NCBI RefSeq assembly: GCF_036669915.1
Contig: NC_089314.1
Span: forward strand, 7,981,958 to 8,045,957
Reading direction: 5' to 3'
From: Pocillopora verrucosa
Taxonomy: Eukaryota > Cnidaria > Anthozoa > Scleractinia > Pocilloporidae
DNA: 64,000 nt
The notes under the pieces are model-generated. The model was not told the DNA's origin. It was given only the letters and a program-made list of their open reading frames with translations, and did no database searches. This document shows positions 45,638 through 57,466 of this stretch, one piece after another (position 1 is the first letter of the stretch; the number at the start of each line of letters is the position of its first letter). Both the position numbers and the translations under genes were made by a program.

Positions 45638-46155
45638 CATGCAAAGTATGGCAGACACTAACACCCATGAAAATAGAAATCCCACAACTAGCACTCAATT
45701 AACACCACCAGAGGTTGATGTGAAAGTTTCAGAGAACCAAGATCTCTCGCAGGAGCCAAAGCCTTGTTCTTCTGCTGATAGTAAAGGACTTTAAATTACT
45801 GGGCTGTTTGACTTTTCTTGAGGGTCTTGAGAAGAGTTATCACAATACTCCTGGTTATGTATGCTTAAGAGATATCGGTCACAGCAAGAAGAAAATGATG
45901 GTTGCTGTGATTAAAAGCGAAGAGGGCTCCAGCACTACAGGGAATTCGCTGATAAGCGTCCTAAACGTCGCGGTCCTAGAGCTGTCTGTGGGTAACTGTG
46001 CCAGTGGAAACCACCTTTGAAGAACTCAACCAGTCTGATAGTGAAGCTACTCAGATATGGCGTATTTCTGAGTTGGCCTGAGGTTGTTATGACAAAAAAT
46101 GACGTGCTGAACTGCTCGAATGTGTTTCTGAAACTACAGAATGTGAAGGGGAAGG
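45638..46155 (+). pseudogene. Decayed coding fragment, unrecognised
   Basis: Protein-like segments appear in successive frames: MADTNTHENRNPTTSTQLTP onward to a TAA at 45793, then a segment containing TFLEGLEKSYHNTPGYVCL, then FEELNQSDSEATQIWRISEL interrupted by TGA codons, then RAELLECVSETTECEGEG ending at a GTAATG donor. The change of frames and internal stops indicates a broken gene or retrocopy. I do not recognise the family. Confidence 0.4.
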
Positions 46156-46429
46156 TAATGAACAATATTACTACTTTAGATTATTAAGATCTGTAAAGGA
46201 CCTTGTTTTGCAGTCTGTCTGTATGACTGTCTAAATATTTGACTTTCTATTTGCCTGTAGTGTCTGTAAGTCTGTTTTTCTGTCCTTTACACATGCTAGG
46301 ATACGTTTGACAGCTGAATTAGGCAGTCTAGCATAGTTATCAATGATAGGGGTGACATTTTGGGCACAGAGGTAACAGAACAGTTGAAATGACACGTTTA
46401 ATTGGGGTATGTTTTTTTTTAGGGAGGGA

Positions 46430-46600
46430 GGAAGATAGAGAGGAACAGAGGAAGATAAAGAGGGAGGGAGGAAGGTAGTGAGGGAGGGTGGAAGGTACAC
46501 AGGAAGGGAGAAAGGTACAGGGAGAGGAAGGGAGGTGAGTTGAGAGGGAGGAAGGTATAGAGAAAGGGAGGAAGGTATAGAGGGAGGAAGTGAGGTGAGT
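46430..46600 (+). repeat. Polypurine minisatellite, left part
   Basis: G/A-only repeats built on 'gggaggaaggtatagag' and 'gggaggtgagtagagag'. The array is interrupted at 46601 by the duplicated segment and resumes at 47160. Confidence 0.9.
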
Positions 46601-47159
46601 AGACAAAGAATGTGAAAGGAAAACCTACAAGTGTTTAAAACCCTCTACGTTCTCTATACATCGCATGAAAAAACACTGACTACAAATTACATTTGATTTA
46701 ACTTTATACTTGGGTGATGCTGACATGTGATGCTGAGGGGGAGATCTGGCTCTGCTAAGGAATATAGAAATATTGTGCTACTCACAAAATTCCTAGGAGA
46801 AATGAAAGTAATTTTTTTAGTCTGCAATTTCCCATCATTGCTGCTGTGACATCTTTGACTCCCTAATAACTAGTATCACCTTTCCCTACTTGAAAAATGT
46901 GTATATTCTCATTTCAGTAATCAGCTTTCTGAAGTGAACCCTACATTTTCTCAGCTTAATCCAACCAGTCTAAATCTGGGACAATCCTGAGTCTGTTACC
47001 ACAAGTCCATAACTAATTACAGTCAACAATGATGACTACATACTGCACATTATTGTCCTAGACAGTGTTATTCATGGAATTGTGATTTCACATTTCCCTG
47101 ATTCTGACAAAATTGCAAAGAACTTGCTTATCAACCAGGGTTTTGAAGCTGTCTTGTAG
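46601..47159. repeat. 559-bp copy of the C1orf131 3' flank, inside the minisatellite
   Basis: It matches 37835-38379 in the same orientation. Minisatellite sequence abuts both ends (left gaggtgagtag, right acagaggaaggg), and 'tagaca' occurs at both junctions, a possible short target duplication or microhomology. Confidence 0.85.
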
Positions 47160-48060
47160 ACAGAGGAAGGGAGGTGAGTTGAGAGGGAGGAAGGTATAGA
47201 GAAAGGGAGGAAGGTATAGAGGGAGGAAGTGAGGTGAGTAGAAAGGAAGGAAGGTATAGAGAAAGGGAGGAAGAGAGGAAGTTATAGAGGGAGGAAGGAA
47301 GGTGAGTAGAGAGGAAAGAAGGTACAAAGAAAGGGAAGAAGGTATAGAGGTAGGAAGGGAGGTGAGTAGAGAGGGAGGAAGGTATAGACGAAGGGAAGAA
47401 GGTATAGATGGAGTAAGGGAGGTGAGTAGAGAGGGAGGGAGGTATAGAGGGAGGAGGGGAGGCGAGTAGAGAGGGAGGGAGGTATAGAGGAAGGGAAGAA
47501 GGTGAGTAGAGAGGGAGGGAGGTATAGAGGGTGGATGGGAGGAAGGGAGGAAGGTATAAGGGGAAGAAGGGAAGTGAGTAGAGAGGGAGGGAGGTATAGA
47601 CGGAGGAAGGGAGGTGAGTAGAGAGGGAGGAAGGTATAGAGGGAGGAAGGGAGGTGAGTAAAAAGGGAGGAAGGTATAGAGGGAGGAAGGGAGGTGAGTA
47701 GAGAGGGAGGGAGGTATAGAGGGAGGACGGGAGGAAGGGAGGAAGGTATAGGGGGAAGAAGGGAGGTGAGTAGAGAGGGAGGGAGGTATAGCGGGAGGAA
47801 GGGAGGTGAGTAGAGAGGAGGGAGGTATAGAGGGAGGACGGGAGGAAGGTATAGGGGGAAGAAGGGAGGTGAGTAGAGAGGGAGGAAGGTATAGAGGGGA
47901 GAAGGAAGACAAAGAGGGAGGGAGGGAGGAAAAAAAAGAGGGGGGTGGAAAGTAAGTAGGGAGGCAGGAAGGGAAGAAGGAAGGTAAAGAGGGAGAGAGG
48001 GAAGTTGATGGAGAGGGAGGAGGGTAGAGAGGAAGGAAGGAAGGAAGGTGAAATAGTGGG
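47160..48060 (+). repeat. Polypurine minisatellite, right part
   Basis: About 900 bp of almost pure G/A on the plus strand, in imperfect units of roughly 35-60 bp alternating 'gggaggaaggtatagag' with 'gggaggtgagtagagag'. The long minus-strand open frame at 47912-47088 is a translation of this repeat (Ser/Pro/Leu-rich) and not a gene. Confidence 0.95.
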
Positions 48061-48628
48061 AGGAATGATGAATAGGGCTAGTAAATGGGGTTGGTCAGAG
48101 GGACAAAGGAACAGAGCGATGAAAATTTTTTTTTTAAAAACTGCCTTTTATCCTGTAAAAGTTTTCATTAAATTTAGCCCTCGATTTACTTCGTTTCATT
48201 AGCATCACATTGGATAAAAATCCTTATTATGGTAACTCAAGGACAAATTAAAAGAAAGGCTTGGAGCTAGGAAACGTAGTTCATGACCTCGTCGTCCAAG
48301 ATAGTTGTCGGCCATGAGCGAATGAGTAGGTTAGAGTTAAACAATGAACCTGGATAGCTTTCAAAGTGGTTTGTTTTGAAGAAGGTCGTTTTCCTTATCT
48401 TATCATTTGTACAAACCAATTCTGATAAAATAAAAATTTCAAAAAACTTAAAATTCGGTTTTTTCGGGCCCCAAAGAGCTCTCATGTTGTCTTCTGAGGT
48501 GTCCCGTAGACTGGTAACGAATAAGCGGGCGATGACGTACAAAACTGTAAAAACTCTCAGTTGACACTGACAAATCTTTCACATCTCTCGTAATTTTGTT
48601 TAAGTCAGCGTTGAAATACGCTTGAATA

Positions 48629-48784
48629 ATGTCCGGTAGCGATGTCTACCTGCCTTCAGCAAGCTTTACCGAGAGTTGTGATACATCGTACGCAAGTAGT
48701 AAAGAAGAAATGGAAGTTGCGAGTACGGTTCAGCCTTACGTAGGAGAACCGCGTGCATCAAACGAAGATTTCGACGAAGGCTGA
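48629..48784 (+). CDS. Short acidic ORF, unrecognised
   Basis: It encodes 51 residues starting MSGSDVYLPSASFTES, Ser/Glu-rich, with VQPYVGEPRASNEDFDEG at the C-terminus, then TGA. The 'VxPYxxEP' pattern recalls the acidic N-termini of cnidarian proteins with a P2X7-type intracellular domain, but the rest of that domain is not found. It could be a truncated first exon. Low certainty. Confidence 0.25.
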   Translation: MSGSDVYLPSASFTESCDTSYASSKEEMEVASTVQPYVGEPRASNEDFDEG

Positions 48785-50810
48785 CAAAGAAGGTTTCTCG
48801 CCTGCGGTGTTTAGGTCAAGATTAGGACAAAAAGATTCCCGTTACTGAATGTTTAGTTTGCTGCGTTTGTGTTTTGTTCTCTATGGCGAAATCTATGTTA
48901 AGAATAGGTAGCTGTGTTTTCGTAACATTTTATTCCTTTGCACTATGAGCAGCGAAGGTTGCCCTCAGTCAGTGCTCCAGAGTTTCGTAGCAGTAGACCA
49001 AAAGCTAACTTTTGACGAAAGAATCAGCTGTATCACGAGGCTATCGTCGCGTCGGTCAAACCGAACGGAAAACGAGTGAGTTTATAGTCATCTGATTCAA
49101 GTTAATCTCAAATAGGGATTTTAAGAGAGAAAAACTTCTTTAGTTTAGGCATTGCAGTATTGCAGTGGTGCATCACTAGTGACATCAGTATTATAAATGA
49201 ATATTTCGTACGCGTCGACTTTCACACAGCACTTGGATTCGCTACCATCTAATTCAATAAAATTTGTGTTTCTTTATTTATCTCGTTGCAGTGCTGTTAT
49301 TACAATAACATTGCTACTGTTGCTTCTTTTAGTTTCTTGAGGGCAGGGCGGAATTGATGGCTTGTGGGATGGATTTTCGGAAACCTAGGTTAGGAGAATA
49401 CACGGCCGTTTCGAGCTTGTGATTATGCCAGTATCCACCGGAGGTTTCGCACTGTTCACGCAACAGGATATAGATCAGCTCAGGAAAGGGCTTAAACTTC
49501 ATTACAAATAATGTATTTCTGTTATTGAAATACGACGGAAACTACAATTGGTAGGATTTTCCTATGATGAGAAAAGCGCAAATGTAGTCATGTGGAAAGA
49601 CAAGGAGTATGAGTACATCTCAAGCGCAAGAAATAAACAACAATAAGGATCGGAGCTCACCATTCTTCGCTTGCGAAATGTCATCCGAAAAGAATGTTGA
49701 ACAATCCTGTACGGTGTGGGAACAGGCCCCTTAATCAGTATTCTTTTTTAGCTGAACTAAACTAAAGACTTATCTTCCCCTGATTTGACTAATGATATGT
49801 GTTCGTAACAGGGGTCTTTGAGGCCGGTTCGGAGCCTAAGGCAGACGACATTGAAGAGTAAAATCTCCTCGATGTCGACGATCGATCGTCGAACGCGTCC
49901 ATTTTGGCCATACAGCTACATCCTTTGGAAAGTAATGTATAAAAATACCCGGTATATGTGTATTATTCTTGTAGCTAACATCATTTGGCGCTCTGGCCAC
50001 GCAATACGTTCGTCCTTTCTTCTAGATTTCTCCTTTCTCCACCAAAGTTGCAGACGTGTCTTCACAGTTTTCTACGTCACAGCTGTGTAACATGATCGTT
50101 TTGGCAGCGTGCTTAACGGCCGGGAGACACTTTTCGGCCAGCAAATCGTAATTTCAATGCACAAAAAATGGTCAAGGAGCATTCAATAGGCGCTAAGGTC
50201 GATTATTTCCAATTTTAAATACAGCTATTGCCCAGAAAATGCAAAAAAAAAAAACTTTCGTGTCGTAGGCACTTTAATGAAGACAATAAAGGGTTGGCAA
50301 AAAAGGCTTTCAGTATGTTAAGGGCTTGGAAACAAAAGAAAAAAGAAGGCTCAATGCCATGTGTCATGATTTTGTGGGATGCAAACTTCTTGCAAAAGAC
50401 TTTTCTTGCGATAAGAGTATAGGGAATGGCTCTCTTTATTCTTGAATTGGAAAAGTGAAGGCCTTTTAATATTAATTCATGTGCCGTACAACCCCCGCCT
50501 TCAATCAATCTAATACTCCATGTAGCATCTGTATCAACAAACATCCATGGCGGCATCCATTTGTAGCATCTGAAGGGAGTCATAATCGGTCAGTCACATT
50601 ACATTGTCATAGAAGTGATTCCTGATTGTCTATAGATTACACCAGAAGCTTGAAAATTACTTTTACTTTTGCGTAGTGGTCTTCGTTCGGCATCCCTGAT
50701 GCTTTCGATGGATAAAAGCTCAAATAAGGTCAACAACGCATTTTATTGCTTTTTCTTTTTTCATTGTTTGTTTTCCTTGTGGGGCTAAAGCAACTGTGTC
50801 TTTTCGGGAG

Positions 50811-51382
50811 GCAACATTGTCTCCGACTCAATAATCTCCCTATATTTTAAAGGAAATTAAAACCATTGTATTTTTTTTCTCTGAGAAAATTCTTATGTTG
50901 ATTCACATGTTGACCAAAAGTAAAAAATACAAGCGAAGGGAAAACAGAAATAAATTAAACTCAACGGGCTAGAATTCTCGTGAAAAAAATCGATGTTCTT
51001 TTTACTATAAGTGTCTTAAGGATAACGCTATTGTTATTGGCACAGCAAGGTTTTGCATCACAAGGTGTTTTTATGGAAAGACCCGCTGAGACTTAACAAA
51101 AACCATAGCAATAGTTATAATTAAGCTTAATCCTGAATCTGGAATTAAGACTGCCAAGTGTTTGGAAGTATTTCGATAGAATAAACCAACTGAGACTTAA
51201 CAAAACCATATACCGCAACATTGTCTCCGACTCCGTTGCATTTTTTTTCCTCTGAGAAAATTCTTATGTTGATCCACATGTTGACCAAAAAAAAAAATAC
51301 AAAAGAAAGGAAAACAGAAACAAATCGAGACCCAAAGGGCTAGAATTCTCTTGAAAAAATCAATTTTCTTTTTATTCTAAGT
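50811..51382. repeat. Direct duplication of ~200 bp
   Basis: The segment starting gcaacattgtctccgactc at 50811 recurs from 51215, with 'ctctgagaaaattcttatg' and 'gggctagaattctc' in both. Spacing is about 404 bp. No coding potential. Confidence 0.75.
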
Positions 51383-51769
51383 GTTTAGCTGTTTAAGTAT
51401 AGAAAACTCGGTCTCGTCGCCATTGCCTTTCCATAAAAGCATAAGATACATGCTTTTGGAAACCATCTTTTCTTGAACAAATTTTCCTTCAAATGCGAAT
51501 TACTAAGTCAGAGCGAGCGTATTATCTCACACATAAAAACTATTTATAAATCCATGTTGAGATATATGATTTTAGAAAATATCTTTGCTAAAAGGAATTT
51601 TCCTTACAATGCACATTACTCAGTCACAGCCAGTGTTTCATTGACACATGAAAATTATGTTTCAGTAATTAAACACCCATCTGAATTAGTTAGGTTGCTG
51701 GAAGGATCTTTCATCAGCTAATTAAATTTTGTTTAAAAAAAAATTGACCTTAATAAAGTAGTTCTCTCT

Positions 51770-52090
51770 GAGGCTATCCCTACCAAACGTTAAACAGTAT
51801 TTTAGGAAAAGGATCTTTCTCTTTACAGGCGCAAAAATTTTTAACAAACTCCCAATAAACATTGTGAAGAGTGAAAAACATTCAGACGTGTTGCAGCCGA
51901 GCAAGACATTTCTTCTCTTCTTTTTTAGGCTCTTAATGTAGTTCTTAAATTCTATTGTTGTATGTTTATTAGTCTCTTTGAATATGATAGTTTATGAAAA
52001 TTCTTCATACAAATTAATTTTTTAAGATACAGGGCTCCTATGGAGACCAGCCTTGGAGATGAATGGGCTACTTACCCTGTAAATTAAGTT
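51770..52090 (+). mobile_element. 3' end of a CR1-like non-LTR retrotransposon
   Basis: A plus-strand frame reads LSLPNVKQYFRKRIFLFTG then AKIFNKLPINIVKSEKHSD to a stop. This is the typical extreme C-terminus of CR1/L2-type reverse transcriptases ('GxKxWNxLP'). The 3' tail 'acagggctcctatggagacc ... ttaccctgtaaatt' is also typical. The rest of the element is missing (5' truncation). Confidence 0.6.
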
Positions 52091-52303
52091 TAACTTTACT
52101 TTACCTTACTCTCTAAATTTTTCCATAACTTAATTGAGAAAAGGAAATAGACAAAGAAGAGCAAATTAATATTTTATTACTTTTACATTTTTAATCCATG
52201 GCCTTGTTGATAAATGTATTAATTGTACGCTAACATTTTTACAAGTTACAGAAGTAGCCCAACCCTTGTCTAACCGTTGAGTTGTTTCGAGATTTTAACT
52301 AAA

Positions 52304-53513
52304 ATGTTCTCCAAAAACTTCGTTCTCCTTTACATATTCTTTTCATACTGTTACTATTGTAACGGAAATTACTGTGAGCGTTTCAGGGAGTCCTTTGATT
52401 CCCTCTTATACAACCGTGTTCTGATCGGCCAGGTGATCAAGTCGTTGTTCACTCGCGGTGGAATTCTCTCCTGTGCTCACAGATGCTTGTCTCTTCCGTC
52501 ATGTTCATCATACAACTACCAAATGTCAGAGTCCGCCCATGGCGTTTGTGAGTTAAACGGCGGAAAAGAGGGCGATCAGGAAAACTTGGTGGAAAAAGCT
52601 GGTTATGTTTTCGCACGGCGGAGAAAGGTAACTTAGCTGTGTTTGCCACCTTGGTTCATCCTTCTTAAAATCACTTCAGAATCGTTGCATTTTTATAAAT
52701 AAAATACCTAAACGAAAGCAGAGAAGAGTGAAGTGAACGGGAGGGAAGGAGAGAGGAGTAAAAGAATCCAAAAAGGTCTTTGATAAGCTCGAGATAGGAC
52801 TTGTTAGAGCTCGTAGGAGTTTAACCCTTCTGCGTTCTTTTTCATTTTCGCAGCCGCCACGCAGCTGCAAAGAGGCAAGACAGCTGATCAGTAAGCCTGC
52901 ATCAGGCTATTTCTATATCCAAGACAACAACTGTCATGAGTTTAAAGTCTACTGCGACTTCACCTCAGAGCCCGGTTGGGCCTGGACTCTAGTTATGTCA
53001 GAAAGCTTACAGAACGTTGGCGAACCTTTTACCCGACGGGGTTTGTTCAAAAATGAGCCAATGAACCCAGACGTTCCCAACTGGGAAGCGTACAGGCTTC
53101 AATTAGACCGCATGAAAGGGTTGAGATCTGAGTCAACACACTGGCGAATAACTTGCAGTCTCAATCTTGCGAGCGTTGTCGACTATAGAGATTACGTTCG
53201 AGCAAAGTTTAAAGACTTCGACTTATTGACTCATAAGGATGGGGGTAGTAAAACTTGTGAACTCGTCGATTACATCGATGTCCATGGACACAACTGTAAA
53301 AACTGCACCGCAGTTTGGTATCAGGCCCGTGACTACATTTTAACCCACAAAAGCAATGAAACCCTCTGCGACTTTGCTGGAGCACCTGGGTCCATTCAAG
53401 TTGGCGTTCATAGCGAGCAAAATTTTGGTCGGTATGCATTTTACAATCCTAACTTCCGGTGCACATCAAATAACTCTGCCACAACCAACTACTGGTTTGG
53501 TTCACAAGTTTGA
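52304..53513 (+). CDS. Secreted PAN/Apple-like plus fibrinogen-like protein, gene A (intact)
   Basis: Exons 52304-52627 and 52854-53513 join in phase 0 to give 327 residues. The N-terminus MFSKNFVLLYIFFSY is a good signal peptide; an in-frame ATG 9 codons upstream is less likely. Residues about 25-105 resemble a PAN/Apple module (AHRCLSLPSCSSYNYQM and GVCELNGG). Exon 2 begins like cnidarian fibrinogen-type modules: SCKEARQLISKPASGYFYI then FKVYCDFTSEPGWAWTLVMS. Many cysteines and a possible N-glycosylation site (NETL) fit secretion. AATAAA at 53553 follows the stop by 40 nt. Such genes are expanded in corals and some are annotated as skeletal-matrix or lectin-like proteins; the exact function is unknown. 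Gene B and gene C downstream are its damaged copies. Confidence 0.75.
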
Positions 53514-54294
53514 ACTTTTTCTCATTGCTCTGACGAGAAAAAAAAACATGTAAATAAACTAGCTTGCTTATTATTTCATTTGAAAAAAAGTACTGAGACA
53601 TCAGTGATGTAGAAGTTTTTCGTTTTTATGTCTTGTTGTTGTTGTTTTTCTATGCTTGTTGATACGATGATTAAAAATCAGAGTAAGTAGATTTCATAAG
53701 TTATGCAAAGTACTGCAAAAATTGTAATTATACAATTAGGTTACGAAATTCATATTATTAGAAGTAACGCTATTCCAATTCTAATATAACTAGTTGTATT
53801 GGTGACGGAAAGTAATCCGTATAGCATTGTATAATATAACTAACGTGGAGTAATAATTAGTATTGTAAGTAAGGTAACGAACTCAGTACCATTGCCTTGT
53901 GTCGTAGATAGCATTAGTTTTGTATTATTAGCTTCAAAAATATTGTTTCTTTCATTGGAGTATTAATAAACAATAAAAATTTAAAAGTTTGAAAAACTTA
54001 ATATTTTATTAGGCCCAAGATAAGCCACAAAGCTTTGCATATCTGTTCTATTTGTTTGTTGAATATTGTGGTTTGATCGGCTATCATTTCCGACGTGACC
54101 ATTTTTGAGAAAAATGAATTTCATGAGAATTATCAGAAATAAATAAAACAAATAGATGAAAAAGAACAGTTACTAACATACAATATGCATTAAGTTGCAG
54201 TATAGGGGACTTGAACATAAATATATGGAAAAAAAATGTCTCTAATTCCCTATCAAGCTTTTAAAGTATCATACACAAATGATAACATTCATAT

Positions 54295-54385
54295 TTACCT
54301 TGTTGACGTACTCTTAGCTTCCAACTGTTTTTATTTCCCCTAGCAAAGCGGAAAAGAAGAACCCAGGCTTATAAGAAATAATAAT
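54295..54385 (-). pseudogene. Degraded copy of C1orf131-like exon 4 and flanking intron
   Basis: 'ttaccttgttgac...ctgtttt..tttcccct' with the following 'gaacccaggcttataagaa' aligns to 40441-40520, which holds the exon at 40485-40445 and its acceptor. It is non-functional: the acceptor is altered (ctagcaaag) and there are substitutions throughout. Confidence 0.7.
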
Positions 54386-55216
54386 CAACAGACATGCTAC
54401 CCATGCAAGAGCTATTTTGTGAAACAGTCGGCAGCACCTAATATGGTAATTTTTTGTCTTTACCGCACCTTGAAGGCATCTGTGATCAGTTACTGAACAG
54501 AAGAACTGCAGCTTGGAATCTTAGGCTATAGCTTTAGCTGAAACCAGCTTTACTTTGAATAAAAATTCACGATGTCTCAAATGATTTTGAATAGTTTGTG
54601 TTGGTGTTTTTAAAAGTCTTTTGATAAAAGAACCTGCTGAGACTTTAGAACACTCTATGCAGTTATTAATTAACTGTGAAGATGGAATTATGACTGAACT
54701 GTGCTCGGAGGTGGACTTCGGTGCATCGATCCTCGATCATGTCTTTGCGCGTACACAACCTCTTTACCGTGGGTAGAAAACTGGGTCTCTTCGCAATTGC
54801 TCTTCCAAAAAGGCGTAAGATATATGCTTCTAGAAAGTCTCTTCAGCTGAAGAAATTTCCCTTCAAATGCTAATTTCTAAGTCAAAGCGAGCGTACTACC
54901 TCACGCGTAAAACTTACGTATAAGTCATGAGACTTTGTTGATGAAATACCCGTCTGTGATAATGATGTTGCGATAAACATTTTTCAAAGTGTTTGTAAAA
55001 ACCAACTCACTGTAATGAAATAACTCTCTCTTAATTTCTCTTTAACTTAATTGAAAAAAGTAAATAGACAAAGAGAAGCAAATTAATATTTTATTGCTTT
55101 GACATTTTTAACTCATGACCTTGGTGATAAATGCATTGTACGCTAACATTTATACAAGTCAAACAAGTAGCCCAACTCTTGTCTGGCCGTTGAGTTTCTT
55201 CGAGATTTTAACAAAG

Positions 55217-56427
55217 ATGTTGTCAAAAAGCACTGTTCTCCTTTACTTTCTCTTTTCTTACTATGGCTATGGTGACGAGTTTTACTGTGGGCGTTTCAGG
55301 GAGTCCTTTGACTCTCTCTTATACAACCGCGTTCTGATCGGCCAGGTGATCAAGTCGTTGTTCACTCGTGGTGGAATTCTCTCTTGTGCTCACAGATGCT
55401 TGTCTCTTCCGTCATGTTCATCATACAACTACCAAATGTCAGAGTCCGACCATGGCGTTTGTGAGTTAAACGGCGGAAAAGAGGGCGATCAGGAAAACTT
55501 GGTGGAAAAAGCTGGTTATGTTTTCGCACGGCAGAGGAAGGTAACGTAGCTGTGTTTTCCATCTCTGTTTATCCTTCTTTAAATAACTTCAGAATCATAG
55601 CATTTTCAAAAGTTAGGTACCTAAACGAAAGTAGAATGAATGGGAGAGAGAAAGAGTGGAGCACTCCTAAAACAACCTTTCAATGTTTGAAAGGCTCGAT
55701 GGAGCTTGGACTTGTTAGAGCTCGTAGAAGTTTAGCCCTTCTGCATTCTGAGTTTTCTTTTTATTTTGGTAGGCACCACGCAGCTGCAGAGAGGCAAGAC
55801 AACTGACCATTAACCCTGCATCAGGCTTTTTCTGTATCCATGACAACAACGGTGATATGTTTAAAGTCTACTGCGACTTCACCTGACAACCCGGTTGGGC
55901 CTGGACACTAGTTATGTCAGAAAGCTTACAGAACGTTGGGAAACCTTTTACCCGACAGGCTTTGTTCTCAAATGAGCCAATGAGCCCAGAGGTTCCCAAC
56001 TGGGAGGCGTACAGGCTTCAATTAGATCGCATGAAAGGATTGAGATCTAAGTCAACATACTGGCGAATAACTTGCAGCTTCGATCCTGCGAGCGTTGTCG
56101 ACTATAGATTACGTTCGAGCAAAGTTTAAAAACTTCGACTTGTTGACATATAAGGGTGCTAAAACTTTTGAACTCGTCGATTACATCAATGTCCATAGAC
56201 ACAGCTCTGAAAAGTGCACCGCGGTTTAGTATCAATCCGCTGGATACATTTTAGTCCACCGAAGCTATAAAAAGCATTGCGCATTTGGTAGAGCACCAGG
56301 GTCCATTCAAGATAATGACAGGTATAGCGAGCAAAATTTTGGTCGGTATGAAGTGTACAATCCTAACTTCTGCTGCACATCAAGTAGCTCTGCCACAAAC
56401 AGCTATTGGTTTGGTTTAAGAGTTTGA
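55217..56427 (+). pseudogene. Secreted PAN/fibrinogen-like gene B (pseudogene)
   Basis: This is a tandem copy of gene A about 2.9 kb downstream. Exon 1 (55217-55540) is intact with signal peptide and PAN-like module. Exon 2 (from 55773) has an in-frame TGA at 55884-55886, right after the CDFT motif. It also has a 2-base deletion relative to gene A near 56104 and a further TAG near 56228. Sequence similarity to gene A continues to the end. A shortened secreted PAN-only protein could still be made from exon 1 plus 37 codons. Confidence 0.8.
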
Positions 56428-56451
56428 CCACTTTCTCACTGACTGACTGTA

Positions 56452-56515
56452 TTTTCCAGTCTTCATATTTCTTTCTTACTTTTCTGATGAGACCTGTCAC
56501 ACCCAAAAAAACCCC
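56452..56515 (-). pseudogene. Degraded copy of C1orf131-like exon 6
   Basis: The plus strand 'ttttccagtcttcatatttc' followed by 'gagacctgtcacacc' matches the exon at 39760-39690 (encoding TGLSRKDRKKYEDWK), with small changes. It lies in the 3' flank of gene B, before that gene's AATAAA, and is absent from the same place in gene A. Confidence 0.8.
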
Positions 56516-57466
56516 TTTAATTTGAAACACAGCAAAGAAAAACGATAACCTGCTCTTACAAGAAAAAAAAAATGTAAATAAACTAGCTTGCTAATTATTG
56601 TATTTGAAAAAAAAGAGCGCTGTCATGTAAATGATGTAAATATCTTCTGTTTTGTTGTTGTTGTTGTTTTTTCTTACGCTGCCTAATGTAATAATTGAAA
56701 TCTAGAGTAAGTAGCCTCCATAAATAATGCAAAGTAGTGCAAAGAGGGTAACTATTTAAGTAGCGTAACCTATCAGAAGTAACGTAATTTGAGGCATAAT
56801 GTAATTGTAGTTGTTTTGTTGGTAACGCAACGTAATCAGTGGTATGGTATAACTAACGTAGAGTAATAAGTAGTATAACAAATATGCTTCAGTTTGTATT
56901 CTCTTTTGATAAATACGGGCAGGCATACCAGCTGGCTGACCTTGGGGGATAAAAATTTGTCGTTGGAACACTAAATCAAACGTGAATTTCGAAATGAACA
57001 ACAAAGTACTTAATCATAATTCTTCTGATCAAGTGATTCTATCAATGACTGCGTTTGCAAAAACAAGAACTTTCGTGTGGGTCCAAATCCAGGTCATTAG
57101 ACAAACTAAGCGCGCCCACCCATGGAAGTTAGACGAGGCTTCTACAATCTAAAAACTTATCGCTATAGCTAGCGCTTAAACCAAGATCACTTCGGAATTC
57201 GAATCCATTGAGTAAATTTATTCTAAATAAAAACTAATGACTAAATCAAACTGAGCTGATCAACTTACTGACTAACTAAACTAACTAAATACTTCATAAC
57301 CATTGTATCGTAGATTGTATTAGTTTAGTATTGTCCGCTTTGTAAATATTGTATGTTGCTGTTATTGGAAGTATGGTGATATCAATAAATTAATGTAAAA
57401 AAAAAAATTTCTTTTAGCCCAAGTTAAACAACCCAACTATGTATATTTCCTCTTTCCTTTTATTGA

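Larger units (their letters stand above)
48061..52276. other. Gene-poor stretch with unresolved short ORFs
   Basis: Apart from the items listed separately (48629-48784, 50811-51382, 51740-52090) no gene is supported. A 42-codon frame at 48946-49074 (MSSEGCPQSVLQSF...) ends next to a GTGAGT donor and could be a first exon, but no partner is identified. Sequence around 51060-51540 resembles 54620-54920, so part of this stretch belongs to the tandem duplication that carries the secreted genes. Confidence 0.4.

Noticed and set aside
47088-47912. 274-codon minus-strand open frame rich in Ser, Pro and Leu
   Set aside because: It is the translation of the polypurine minisatellite; periodicity follows the DNA repeat, and it runs without a break into the duplicated non-coding segment.
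50740-51400. Second hammerhead or LTR pair suggested by the direct repeat
   Set aside because: The repeat lacks CUGANGA/GAAA spacing, LTR ends and a primer-binding site; it is a simple local duplication.
53209-53439. 76-codon minus-strand ORF inside gene A exon 2
   Set aside because: Antisense shadow of the fibrinogen-like exon.
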